This document shows, piece after piece, positions 1-10,400 of a DNA stretch of 25,542 nucleotides (positions are counted from its first letter, which is position 1; the number at the start of each line of letters is the position of its first letter). Origin of the DNA: a virus; IMG/VR virus record IMGVR_UViG_3300031772_000251, positions 1 to 25,542 of that record, one strand, 5' to 3'. The notes under the pieces were generated by a model. It worked only from the letters and a program-made list of their open reading frames with translations. It had not been told where the DNA came from and searched no databases. The translations under genes and the position numbers were made by a program.

Positions 1-231
1 AGGCAGGCCCGTAGGGTAGACCGCTAGGTTAGGGATCGTGAACGTCTGTAGGACGAAGCTGACCAGGTTAGGGTCAGAGACGAATGCCCCACCGTTGACC
101 GAGAGCTGCACCGAGACCGTGTTCACACCCACGGTGCCCGTGATGAAGATGCTTTCCAGGTTAGTGGAGAACACGAGGTTCGTGGTAAACCCGCTACCAT
201 CTCTGAGTGCAATTTGGGGAGCAGTTGCCAT
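1..231 (-). CDS. N-terminal part (77 codons) of a beta-rich structural protein, cut by the left edge
   Basis: The minus strand reads open from an ATG at 229-231 to the window edge, giving 77 residues that begin MATAPQIALRDGSGF. The stop of the preceding gene (TAA at 233-235) lies one base upstream, as at the other tight junctions here, which supports this start. The sequence alternates hydrophobic and polar residues, with several Val/Thr/Ser strands and a short turn around VNGGAFVSDPN. This looks like an immunoglobulin- or fibronectin-like beta sandwich, common in phage baseplate and fibre proteins. By position, just after the gp25-like gene, it should be a baseplate periphery or fibre component. 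Function is not recognised, and the C-terminus and total length are unknown. A GGAG lies rather far upstream (about 15 bases), so translation may be coupled to the preceding gene. Confidence 0.75.
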   Translation of the reverse strand, partial: MATAPQIALRDGSGFTTNLVFSTNLESIFITGTVGVNTVSVQLSVNGGAFVSDPNLVSFVLQTFTIPNLAVYPTGLP

Positions 232-232
232 T

Positions 233-1312
233 TTAAACCACGACTCCAACCTGAGGTAACCGCAACCCACGTGTCAGTTGTATGGGTTCGTTAGATCTGT
301 TCTGAACGGTCATATCTAAGAAGACCACGGTAGGGTCCGTCGTACTTTGCGTAAGATTCACGGAGAGAAGACTGAAGGGGTACTCTTTGTCCGACACGAA
401 TTGGCCAACATCGGTTTCTTGTTGGCGCTTAATCGACTGCCAACGATTGAAGGCCTGGTAAACATCCGCCACAATGAAGTTCTGAGCAAAGCCTCCGGAC
501 GTAAGCTTCTTACCAATGGCGTCGATAAGGTCTGTCCCGTACCACGAGTGGAAAGGGTTGGACCCACGGATCGTGTAGAAGTCCTTCTGTAGCTCTTGGA
601 TGAGCAGATCCTCGTCACGGATCTCAATGAGCTTGCCGTTGTTGTCGTAACGCCAGTCGTTTTCCACCCCTATGCCACCACAGCGCCGACACTCCTCCCG
701 AAGCGTGACGTATGAGATTTCCACAAAATCCGAACCACTACGCAGGGGCTCATCAAATAGGATGAGTCTAGCGGGGCGATCAGCAAGCGTTGTTGGGTCG
801 GTTACAAGCGTCCACCCTGGAACGTTCTGTTGCCCCCGGTACTCTTGGTTTGAGGCAAGACCAAAAGTAAGAGCAGCGGTACTCGTGGCCTTTAGGAAGA
901 CGCTGGCTTGTCGCCCACTATCCGTAGACATAAAACCCAAGCGTTCATTAACCGCGAAAAATGACACCCCAGTCAGTTGTTGATTCAAGATGTCCACGAC
1001 GCGGTCAGTCGAGATCTTATTGGAGGCGGGGAAAACCGCCGTCTGCGTTACCCCCTGATTCACCGAAACCTCTAGAATATCGTTGACGCCTGCTGAGAAC
1101 GAGAAAGGCCCTTTCCGCCCACCCGTGACTTTTGCGGGTAGCGTAGAGCCAAAAGACGGCACCTCAATGGCATTATTGAGAAAGACCTTCACAGAGGCCC
1201 CAGACGAGATGGGGCGTAAAGGACGAACAGTCATCCGATCAGAAGAAACAAAGAGGGCTTCTTCTGTGACAGCGTGCGGACACACTTGATTTATAGCCCT
1301 ATCAAAGGACAT
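233..1312 (-). CDS. Baseplate wedge protein with a gp25-like C-terminal region
   Basis: A 359-residue protein. Residues 1-205 are beta-rich. They include a stretch around 100-155 (TDRVVDILNQQ, then FFAVNERLGFMSTDSG, then TFGLAS) that resembles a small repeat module seen in phage tail proteins. A Cys pair follows (C208-R-R-C211-G-G). Residues 232-345 then read like the gp25/W/XkdS wedge family: DLLIQELQKDFYTIRG, a YGTDLIDAIG motif at 258-267, a helix, and a final pair of strands (VNLTQ and VVFLDMTVQN). T4 gp25 is only about 130 residues, so this would be gp25 with a large N-terminal extension. In T4 and P2 this protein anchors the sheath to the wedge. The start is firm: GGAGG (1318-1322) lies five bases upstream, and the ATG directly abuts the TGA of the previous gene. 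The family call rests on motif resemblance only. Confidence 0.6.
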   Translation of the reverse strand: MSFDRAINQVCPHAVTEEALFVSSDRMTVRPLRPISSGASVKVFLNNAIEVPSFGSTLPAKVTGGRKGPFSFSAGVNDILEVSVNQGVTQTAVFPASNKISTDRVVDILNQQLTGVSFFAVNERLGFMSTDSGRQASVFLKATSTAALTFGLASNQEYRGQQNVPGWTLVTDPTTLADRPARLILFDEPLRSGSDFVEISYVTLREECRRCGGIGVENDWRYDNNGKLIEIRDEDLLIQELQKDFYTIRGSNPFHSWYGTDLIDAIGKKLTSGGFAQNFIVADVYQAFNRWQSIKRQQETDVGQFVSDKEYPFSLLSVNLTQSTTDPTVVFLDMTVQNRSNEPIQLTRGLRLPQVGVVV

Positions 1313-2050
1313 TCACGCCTCCGGCTTTACTAGCCCATCCACGGTCCTCTGGTAAGACGTGGATGTGGTGCCCTTACCACCGCCGCCCGGCATGTAGGAA
1401 GCGACTGGTGCCCTAGCAAACTTGCCATGCGGATCCGTATTGGCGTCATTCGTGACCGGCATGTATCTCCGGTCGGATGCAAAGGATTCCATGGTACTGA
1501 CCATGAACTCCAGAGAGCCCTCCACATCCACAGATGCCTTCATCAACTGGAGTTCACTGACCTCAGCATCTAACTGCTCAGCATAGTCGATAGCCCTCCG
1601 AATTTTCCGTTCAAGAGCCCCTCGACGGTAGTGCAGATCACCCGCAGTCCAACCTCGAAGTTTTTGCATGATGCTCGCGGATGCCGCATCGGAAAGGCCG
1701 CCAACCCCCACGACCTCGCCGTTAGAGTTGAGTTGCGATAGCTGAGCTGCGTCACCGGTAAGTTTGAAAACCGGCTGATCTGTACTACGGACTTGCAGAT
1801 CAAAATCCGCGTCCCCACCGAGAGCCTCATAAGCGCCAAACAGTTTCCCACAATAAGTCTGTGGCGGATCGTTAGACATACCCGTAGGGATCCCGCCAGA
1901 GTCGTAGGCAAAGAGCAGGTCACCCACTCGGGAGCGCTCCGCTTGTAAATGCTGAATACGGGCATCAATAAGTTTGACCTGGTTTCGGAGATATGTCCGA
2001 AACCGCTCGAACTGACTGGCCGTAAGCGTCCCATTGAACTGAAAAGGCAC
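1313..2050 (-). CDS. Helical baseplate-associated protein, function unknown (~245 aa)
   Basis: Not recognised. I chose the GTG at 2048-2050 because GGAGG (2056-2060) sits five bases before it. An in-frame GTG at 2063-2065 would add five residues but would place that Shine-Dalgarno site inside the gene. Near the N-terminus is a helix rich in Arg, Gln and Leu (from FERFRTYLRNQVKLIDARIQ) that could form a coiled coil. A second long helical stretch lies near the middle (from ALERKIRRAIDYAEQLDAEV). The last 40 residues are Gly/Ser/Thr-rich and probably flexible. Its place between the 729-residue protein and the gp25-like gene suggests a baseplate wedge part or assembly factor. The TGA is followed at once by the ATG of the next gene, so the two are probably translated together. 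Confidence 0.8.
   Translation of the reverse strand: MPFQFNGTLTASQFERFRTYLRNQVKLIDARIQHLQAERSRVGDLLFAYDSGGIPTGMSNDPPQTYCGKLFGAYEALGGDADFDLQVRSTDQPVFKLTGDAAQLSQLNSNGEVVGVGGLSDAASASIMQKLRGWTAGDLHYRRGALERKIRRAIDYAEQLDAEVSELQLMKASVDVEGSLEFMVSTMESFASDRRYMPVTNDANTDPHGKFARAPVASYMPGGGGKGTTSTSYQRTVDGLVKPEA
1318..1322 (-). promoter_or_regulatory. Shine-Dalgarno site of the gp25-like gene
   Basis: GGAGG on the minus strand, then CGTGA, then ATG at 1310-1312. The site lies inside the last codons of the upstream gene, so the two genes are adjacent with no spacer. This fixes the start of the 359-residue protein. Confidence 0.7.
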
Positions 2051-2055
2051 AAGAA

Positions 2056-2060
2056 CCTCC
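2056..2060 (-). promoter_or_regulatory. Shine-Dalgarno site that decides the start at 2050
   Basis: On the minus strand this reads GGAGG, followed by TTCTT and then GTG. Spacing is five bases, which is near ideal for the GTG at 2048-2050. It would be inside the coding region if translation began at the upstream GTG (2063-2065). Confidence 0.7.
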
Positions 2061-2092
2061 AGCACAGCGTTAGCACAAGAGAAAACGCGGCC

Positions 2093-4282
2093 CTAGAAGA
2101 TCAGAGAGAACGCCTCTGAAAACGGCCCGATATCCACCGCCACATACGCTAAACTAACCCCGGCCGAATACCCAGTAGGGCCACTTGGCGGGGGCGTGCC
2201 TCCGGCATTGTCAATAATCGAGGCCCATTCGTTGGAGTCGCCGCTGGTCTGTGGGACGCTTAGAATGTAGACGGGCAATGCCAAACTCTCGATGAAGTTT
2301 AGCAATGAGATCAGGTACTCTAGAAAGCCCTCCAGCACATTGATCTTTCGGATAATGAGGTCGATGAACGCCTTGATTTCATCAATGACCCCACTATAGG
2401 CGTCCAAAAGCGCCTGCATCTTAGCCAGCAGTTCGTAGAGTAGCTGAGCAGACCACGGAACGATGTCGCGCAAAAAGCTGACTTGAATCCAATCCGGAGG
2501 GGCACCCCCTAAGGTGAAGGTCTTGCAGAAGTTCACCGCCGCTAAGACGTTGAGTCGAACGATGTCATCGGTGAACAAATTGCCGTAAAGCACGCCCGCC
2601 GTCTGAACGCCACCTTGGCCAGACAAGTTAGGATCTTGCACCTTGGTAATCTCGTAGACCAACTCCTTCAGGTTAGTGGCTTTGAGGGTAGTGCTGCTCG
2701 GGGGGATACCCTTCGGAAAGTCGCCCTCCATGTACTCCTTGAAAACCAGGGCGTTGTTGGCTTGCAGCATGGCCCCAGCCACAGTTATCGCCAAACGGGA
2801 AGCGTTCCGACGTACCAAAGACTCGTTCCAGGGTAAAACAGGTAGTAGCCCCGTGACAGGATCAGGCTGAAACGCAGCGGTCACAGCCAGCACGTTAGAA
2901 CCAGCACCAACAAGTGGGATGGCCTCGAAGGACGTTAGCGGACCGGCCAGTGTGGTGAGCGAACTCTTGCCAACGTCTGAGCCTACTGTGTACGGCTCAA
3001 GGTGTGCCCCCGATGGATCAAACTTTGCCCCCTTGGGCAACGGTAAGTGAAAGTTCAGAGAGAACGCGGTCTGAAACAAACGATTGAGAACCTCAATGAC
3101 ATCGAACTTCTCCGGATACACAGGTATCATTATTGAAGCCGTAGGAGAAGCCTTGCCCATCACCGGGGGCTTTGAAGGCTCTGTGCCAGGCCACACAATG
3201 TAAGGGGTTTGGTCTATTACGTTTGTCTCGGGCAGACCAAAGGTAACGGAGTCATTGACCACGGCAAGAGAGCCACTGTAGGCCCTGACACGATAGTAGT
3301 ACGTCTTGTTCAGTTCCACATCGTTGTCGATGTAACGGAACGTACCTAACTGCCCAAGTAGAAATGTTGAGGTGTTCGTCGAAGTGTCAATGACGATGTA
3401 CTTCTGAAACTTGACAACAGGGTCTTGGTAGTTATCCAGGATCCTAACTTGCTGGCTAAGGATAACCCCGGGTTGCCCACGCCCTTCAAACTTGGTAGGC
3501 ACCGTAGCAACCACCTGACCCACAGCATCCGGATCGGACAGTAGAGAAACGTCAACCTCCCCCGTGGCTGGGTTAACTTCGCTCTTCTCGATCAGAAAAC
3601 GTGGCGGCAGGAAGTTCAATGAGGCTTCCTGAATCAAATCTGAAAACCCCGGATCACCTGGGTTTGAAGCAGGCGGTAAAGACCACTCCACCACAACTGA
3701 CTTCGGTTGATCCTGAAACAACTTCACTATGGATAGGATAGGATCCCCATCACCGCCTAAGGGGAGTACCTTAACATCTGCCGGAGCCGCATACTGCGGG
3801 GTCAAAAACTCCCTACCGAAAAACCGCAAAAGAGTTTGAATCCCGTTGAGCAAGTCCTCAATACTGGTTGAATCGACTACAAGGAGAACGAAGCCGCTAT
3901 TAGTGAGCCCAGCAATGGGTTGAGGTCGATTAGGGTCACGTGAGTCTTGCAGACCAGCTTTGAACCTGGTCGTGAACCCCTGGTACCCACCGGAAACCCG
4001 TTTCAAAGTGGGGTCAGTCTGAGGATCTGGTACGTCCCACCAGGCGTAAATACCAGTACGCTGGAGGGCATTGAATAAGGCTAGGATAAGTTGAATCAGC
4101 GCCTCAACCAGCGCCTTGATAGGGTTCCCAAAGTCAACTAGGAATACCTTCACAGTCTCAAGAATGGTCTTCAGAACCTCCAAAAAGACCATCAAGGTTT
4201 CGAGGACGTTCCGGGCCTTGTCCAGCAATTCCTGCCCAGGAATCTGGATTGAAAGAGACTCCCAATTTGCGGTGGTGGCCAT
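2093..4282 (-). CDS. Large baseplate protein with long hydrophobic helices at both ends (729 aa)
   Basis: Not assigned to a known family. Residues 16-75 form a long helix with hydrophobic residues on a heptad-like spacing (LLDKARNVLETLMVFLEVLK, then LVEALIQLILALFNAL). Residues about 606-669 form a similar helical bundle (ELLAKMQALLDAYSGVIDEI, then LEGFLEYLISLLNFIESLAL). Between them the protein is beta-rich. It includes a fibronectin-III-like strand pattern around 315-340 (FRYIDNDVELNKTYYYRVRA). The helices contain charged residues at regular intervals, so they read as coiled coils rather than membrane spans. Size and position between a giant baseplate protein and the gp25-like gene suggest a wedge or bundle-forming role such as T4 gp6/gp7 fill, but no sequence motif proves it. 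The ATG at 4280-4282 lies six bases past the stop of the 63-residue gene. Confidence 0.75.
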   Translation of the reverse strand: MATTANWESLSIQIPGQELLDKARNVLETLMVFLEVLKTILETVKVFLVDFGNPIKALVEALIQLILALFNALQRTGIYAWWDVPDPQTDPTLKRVSGGYQGFTTRFKAGLQDSRDPNRPQPIAGLTNSGFVLLVVDSTSIEDLLNGIQTLLRFFGREFLTPQYAAPADVKVLPLGGDGDPILSIVKLFQDQPKSVVVEWSLPPASNPGDPGFSDLIQEASLNFLPPRFLIEKSEVNPATGEVDVSLLSDPDAVGQVVATVPTKFEGRGQPGVILSQQVRILDNYQDPVVKFQKYIVIDTSTNTSTFLLGQLGTFRYIDNDVELNKTYYYRVRAYSGSLAVVNDSVTFGLPETNVIDQTPYIVWPGTEPSKPPVMGKASPTASIMIPVYPEKFDVIEVLNRLFQTAFSLNFHLPLPKGAKFDPSGAHLEPYTVGSDVGKSSLTTLAGPLTSFEAIPLVGAGSNVLAVTAAFQPDPVTGLLPVLPWNESLVRRNASRLAITVAGAMLQANNALVFKEYMEGDFPKGIPPSSTTLKATNLKELVYEITKVQDPNLSGQGGVQTAGVLYGNLFTDDIVRLNVLAAVNFCKTFTLGGAPPDWIQVSFLRDIVPWSAQLLYELLAKMQALLDAYSGVIDEIKAFIDLIIRKINVLEGFLEYLISLLNFIESLALPVYILSVPQTSGDSNEWASIIDNAGGTPPPSGPTGYSAGVSLAYVAVDIGPFSEAFSLIF

Positions 4283-4288
4283 TCAGGT

Positions 4289-4480
4289 TCAGCTTCCGTA
4301 CTGCAATTTAGCTAGCTTACGCTTGAGACCAGCAATCTCGGCCTCTGTGGCCACTGCACTCAGGCGGCAGACCTCTTTCATACGCCCGTTGATCGCGAAC
4401 TCACGCTTCTCCCAAACGCCCTTAGGCTTAGGGGGCGTATCGTCTTGCACTTCCTCCGGGGTAACTTCGTCTACGCTCAT
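4289..4480 (-). CDS. Small acidic-to-basic protein of unknown function (63 aa)
   Basis: The ATG at 4478-4480 overlaps the TGA of the 2134-residue gene as ATGA. GGAGGG (4484-4489) lies three bases upstream, so this is a real small gene and not a chance frame. The first 15 residues are acidic (MSVDEVTPEEVQDD). A Pro/Lys segment follows, and the C-terminus is a basic helix (EAEIAGLKRKLAKLQYGS). Such a short charged protein with one helix could be a minor virion part or an assembly partner of its large neighbours. I do not recognise the family. Confidence 0.75.
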   Translation of the reverse strand: MSVDEVTPEEVQDDTPPKPKGVWEKREFAINGRMKEVCRLSAVATEAEIAGLKRKLAKLQYGS

Positions 4481-7400
4481 GAGCCCTCCACGGCCAACAG
4501 CTTGATCAACTGCTTGTAAATGTTGGCCTGGTCTTTAACCCGGTTAGCAGTGGCGGTAGCCTGCTGCACAGTCAAGCCGGATTCCAAGTTGATTCTCGCG
4601 TCAACCCACGTCCAACGAGTATCGTACAACCTGTCCGTGTTGGCCAGAATGTTCTCAACCGTCAAGATGTCTGTGGGGAGTGCCGCGATACGGGCATCCA
4701 CGACCATGTCCCGGGTACCCAAGTCTGTGGTCAGAGTTGCCCTCGCAAACGATGCCGTATCGGCAGGTGTTCTGGTCACCGCCACAGGAGTCGAGATCAA
4801 CGTCTGGAAGGCCGTGGCACTGCTGATCAAGGCCGCGATGTTCTGATGAAGCGCAAAGAGCGCTTGGATCGAAGCCTCCGAGGCACCGAAAAGGGAAACC
4901 ACCCGGTACGCGACACCCGCCGCCACCACAGGGAACGGGGTGGTCACCGTAATCTGCGTCTGGGTGACTGACAGCACAGGGTAGATCCCCGCGTTCAATC
5001 CCGTCTCAATGTAGACGTAGTTAACCGGCGATACTCCATCGTCCAGGAATGTGGCAGAACCGTCCGTAAGCACCGCTGCACTGGTGGAGCCCGTACCGGT
5101 CGTCACGTCCGTGAACACTTGATCCAGGAAGTCCTCGATGTACTGCTGCTCATCAGGGTACAACAGGATCTCACCCGCCAACGCTGCACTCAACTCGGTC
5201 ATGTGATCGCCCGAGGTGCCCCCGTAGGTCGCCAAAGAATTGTCAATACGATACGCTTGGCCCGCAGGAAGGAAGGGCAGAGCTGGCGTCATCGTCAACG
5301 AAGTGTTGCTGGCGATAGCGGAAATCTGCCGACGTTCCCCATTGTTAGCACCAGAGGTTAGGACAACGGTTTGACCCACTTTGGCAGAGGTCAAGAAGGT
5401 GGCTAGCAGGTCGTCAAGCTGAGTCACCGTGCTGGTAACAGCCGCTGTCCCGGTAACCGCCAGGGCACTCACCCCAATCTCGAACGTGAAACCAGCGTCT
5501 ACGACTGCAAACACTTCCGACACCGTCACCGTAGAGGCACCTACGGCTGTGATTCGGCGGAAGGTCGTCTGGCCGTTCAGACCCGACAAAATACGAACCA
5601 GGTCATGAACCTTCGGGAGCGGAGCCACAAAGGGCACCGCATTCGTGATGATCGTTCTCGGGGCGTTCAAGCTGCCGGTCCCCACGAATGGCGAGGTCGT
5701 GACAGTGCGTATGAGTCCCGTCACAGCATGGATCAGCTTGTCCTCAGTGAACAGGTAGCCTTGTTGCTCGCTGTCGGGATCCGGAGTCTGGATCGGGAAA
5801 CTCAAGTCACCGTCATCGTCTTCAATACCCCCGTAAAGCGCCGGGAACTGGAGGGGTGCAGTCAGAGTGTTGATGAGGTTGACTTTACCCGAGAGCGCCT
5901 GAGCCTCGACAAGCTGGGTGTTAACGAGGGGTGGTGGGAACGCGCCGATGTAGATGACTTGACCGCTGTCCCCGTTGAAAGAGTAGTCCAAACCAAGCGT
6001 GTAGTAGGTCAGTTTGTCTGGGTCAACTTGCACTGAGTCGTCAATAGGGGAACGGTACACAGTGGTGCCCACGTCAGCGACACTCGCTAGACCCGTAACT
6101 GTCAACTGGTTGGCCGCTACAGCGGTAACCGTGACCGGACTGGTCGCAGGGTTAATGAACGTACCATCCCGACGTTGAACAACGCATTTCATCCCGTTCT
6201 TGAAGGGCGGGCGGGCATACTTCTCAACTTGATCATCGAACCCAGGCTCCGAACCATCCGCGAAGTCCACCTTGAGGATCGAAGGTCCTGAGAATTCGGT
6301 GGACTCCGTGAGAACTCCCCAGGCTAACCGCGTATGCAACTCAGCTACGAGCGTGACGTTTGTGGACTTGGTGTCCACAACCTCATCCCCTGTCTCAGAG
6401 TCAGACGTCACAGTAGAAAAGGCAAAGAAATCCTTTGAGGTTGGATAGAATCGACTCAGCGCCCCCGGGATGTAGTATTTCCGGAACGTCCCAATAGACG
6501 TCACGACAAGAGGCGGGAACTTAATCGAATACGGTGCCGGGGATACCTGGATCACATCGTCAATCTGGTTCGTAGCCAGAACGCGATACTTACCAGACGA
6601 CGTCGAAGGAAGAGCTGGCGACAGCGTGAGTTGAGTGCCGCTAGGTACTGCGGTAATCGTTCGCTTCAGGCTCTTGTTAGCGCCAGAAAGCACCTCCACA
6701 GTCCTGCCAATAAGCACCGTGGTGAAGATCGCACTCAAATCTTGGAGCGTCGTGACAAGCGGGAATGTCGCTGACCCAGACGGGTTGAGTATACCCGTGG
6801 TCCCGTCGAACAAGAACAACCCATCGTTGTTGCCTACAACCCGACCATCAAGAGCCCTGAGGTACGCCTCAAGCAAGTTGACTGAGTTGTTGTAGAACAG
6901 CAGACTGGATCTGGCGATGATGTCCTGGTTGGCCAGGTGCCCTTCATCGAAATACAGAGACTTGCGGCCCTGCTCAAAGAGCTGCGGCTGAGAAGCGTTT
7001 GAGGTCTGTGGGCCCGAGGACCCGCTGCTCGCCTCAGACTCGATCTCCTTGGCATACTCGCCTCGGAAGTTGGTCATGGTCTCGACACGGTAGTAGAACG
7101 TGTCGGGAGACTGAATGAAGTAGTCCGCCAACAAGACCTGACCGAGAAGCCCGTTGTTGGCGTTGGGGGCAATCTGATTCGTGTACGAAGCTCGCAGGTT
7201 GATGCCCGGGGAAACCTGCCTAAGCCCTGTGTAGAAGATCGAGAATTCCTCCAACGGGGCTAGAGCCGTCGTGAACACCACGCGCCCTGTGTCATCGATC
7301 TTGTAGTCCGTGGGCGAGTCCAGGATAACGCCCGGTTGGCCTGTGACCCGACGGTACACAACGGTCGGCTGCGTCAGAACCGGAACCTGGCTGGTCGGGA

Positions 7401-10400
7401 CCTCAACGGTTGGGGGCTCGAAGACCGGCCGTACCGAGTAAAGCAAGATTTGCGTCCCCTGCACGTACTGACGCAAAGCGTTCGCCGACAACATGACCTT
7501 CGTACGGTCCGTGTCTGGGTCGTAGCTTGCCCCCGAGACTTGCAGGAAGTCCGTGAAGGTTGACCCGCCATTTGTGAACAAAAGCACAACGCCTGTGCGG
7601 TACGAAAGGGTGCGGTCCCCCGCGATCAAGAGCGTGTTGCTGCCACGGGCAATGGCCTCAAACGCCTGAGTCTCTGGCGTGAAATACGCGGGGACCAACG
7701 GGGCACTCGTGATCGGGGTGGGCCCCGAGGACACGTAGAGCTTGGGATCGTTGAAGGTGTCTTGGAAAACCTGCGTACCAGCCAACGTGACCGTGGTCGT
7801 GTCAGGGGCGTAAACCGAACTGCCGATCAGGTAGACCTGATCTTTCTCAATTCGGAGCAAGTACCCCGTTGGGAAACTCGCTGTGTAATCCCCACCCGTG
7901 ATCGTGAACTTGTTGTTGGGGTTACCGTTCTGATCCGTCTCTTGGATGTTGACGGTAGCCGTTTGGATCGGCGGATTCAGGATCGTCGTGGTCTTCTCAC
8001 CACCGACAGCCTGCGTCACGTAGTAATCGATGTAGACCCGCTCACTCGGGCCAATGATCGCGCCGTGTGGAAGGGCATCGGTGATGATCGAGTCCGCCAA
8101 GAACGTGATGGTGGAGGCAACCGTGTCCACCACGCATTGGGTCCCCAGCGTCTGAGGACGTCCACCACGAAAGACAGCGGGTGGTGGGTTTGAAGCCACG
8201 GGAAGAACAGGTCGGCCCGGGCTAGCCACGTTAAAGGTCAACGTCGAAGTTGGGGTTGGGTGGGCTTGCGTGATCTCCTTTCGGATCAGAAACCGAGCAT
8301 ACTCGGTGACCGGGGGACCGGCTGGCGTCGGAGGATCCGTAGAGGGCGGCTGGGTCGTGTACGTGATCAGGACTTCTTCCTGAGTCAGCATTCGGTCCGT
8401 GAACTGGATCAACCCCAACCCGGGGGACATGATGTAGTCCACGTCGGGAACCAAGGTTTTGGCCCAGTACACGGTGGTCCCGAGGTCAGCGGCTGCGAAG
8501 TTTAGGTCGCCGGAAGCCGCACTCACCTGCACGGTACCCGTCGGGGGTGCCGTGAAAGCGCCGTTGTTGGGCACCACCACAACCGTAGCGAACTGCCCAC
8601 CCGACGCCGGACCAAGGCGGAACCCCGAGCTGTTCACATAGGCGATCGGAATGTTGAGACGCGGGCCATTCGAGGCAGGCCCCAGCCCCCTGATACGCTC
8701 GACCTTGGTGGAAGGGTCTACCAACTGCACTTCATCGAAGTAACGGTCCGCGAGCACTTCCCGGTTGACCCGCACGCTGTACTGGGCACCCATGACGGGC
8801 GAGGGCGAGGGCACATCCGTAGTAAGGGCTGTGGCTGACACTACGGTTTGGACCGTGTAGACCCCCTTGGCAGCAGTGGTATCGATCTCGATCAGGTACC
8901 CAGGCTGCACCCCTGCTGCGATGAAGTCCGCCGTGAGGTCAGAGAAAGCTGTGCCCGAGAAAGAGGCGGAGGTTCCTTGCGCAACGATCTGCCCGGCATT
9001 TGTTGTGAGGGACACAACGCCCGAGGTCGAATCGAACAAGGCATCGGTACCCAGGACAAGCGGGTTGTAGATCCCTGTGCCGGGTCCCGTCTCAAGCTCA
9101 AGCAAGAGGTTGCCCTGTAGCACCAGAGGGTCAGGCAGCATTACGTCAGATGTGCGCTGTGTGATCGGGACGATCGTCAGGTTCTTGCGTTGCGCGTAGA
9201 ACAGGGTTCCGGCATCGAAGTCGATGTAATACCCAAGGTTGCTCGCCGGGTAGATGCTGTAGGTGGCCCCCACGACAGCCGAAGGTGCCGGAGGGTTAGT
9301 TGTCAAGGTCGTTGGGGTGACGGTGACAACTGTGTAGAGCCCTTTGGCCACAGTCGTGTGAATTTGCAACAGAGATCCAGTGGTGACGCCAGCCGTGCTA
9401 AAGCTAGCCAACGGATCCGTGAGAGTCGGACCTGTAAACGTCGTACTCGTGCCCGCCACAACCAAAGACAGGTCCGGGAAGTCGTTGCTGGTGAACGTCC
9501 CCTGCCCCTGAAACACCTGGACCTTCAACTGGTACCCGGCATCCTGAATGGGCGTCGAAGGCAAGAAGACTTGCGGGGACCCAATGATAGGGTCGGCCCA
9601 AGTGGCCCCCTTGACCTCGTAGATGGCTGTCACATCCTTGAGGGCTTGGCTGCCATCAAGGTTCACCGGGGTCCGCAGTAGACGCACCGAAATACCACGC
9701 TCGATCGGCAGATCCCCGAACACCACAGTAACATCCTCAGGTGCATAGGTGCTCTGGTCAGAAGCCGAGAACTGCACGACACCCGTCAAGGGGTCCACCT
9801 GGACCTCACCCACCTTTCCGGACGGCGAAAACGAAGCGCTGGGCAGATACTTGAATCGAGGGAATTGGTAGTACGTGGAGGCTGCGGGTAACGAGAAGAT
9901 CAGGTCCACGCCCACAGGGGGCAGACCCACGATAGCCGCCGGGGTCGCGATGTCCCCCAACACTTGACGAGGCAACTGTAGGCCGGTCGCGAACAGCACG
10001 CCATCGTAGTAGACCGGGGTACCCGCATAGGTGGCTGCGTCCCCTGCATTGAACGCCAGACGGCCAGTAGCCAGCGACCACTTCACGAAGCCCGAAGCCG
10101 GTGCCGGAACCAAACCAGCGTCGTTGGGGACCTCGATGGTCTGGAGGTAGAACCCAAAACCAAAGCGAAGCAACGGGAACTGCCCCGTGCCAGGCTTGGG
10201 GTTCAGCAAGATGAGCGGGTCCGTCAGGCTGACGGGGGCATACCCGACGTTCCCCGTGGACTCCTGGAAGTCGAAGAACTGCTGCTGCTGGAACCGAACC
10301 AACTGCCCCGCGTAGGTGGTCAAGTCAGCCGCGTGCCAGTTCAGGTTGCCCGTCTCTAGAGACAGTTCAGCGGTCAAGGAGGGCGGGGACCCGAAGTCAA

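Noticed and set aside
1570-2076. Second minus-strand frame of 168 codons overlapping the 245-residue gene
   Set aside because: It has a poor start without a ribosome site and an unlikely composition, while the other frame has GGAGG-GTG and a stop that abuts the next ATG.
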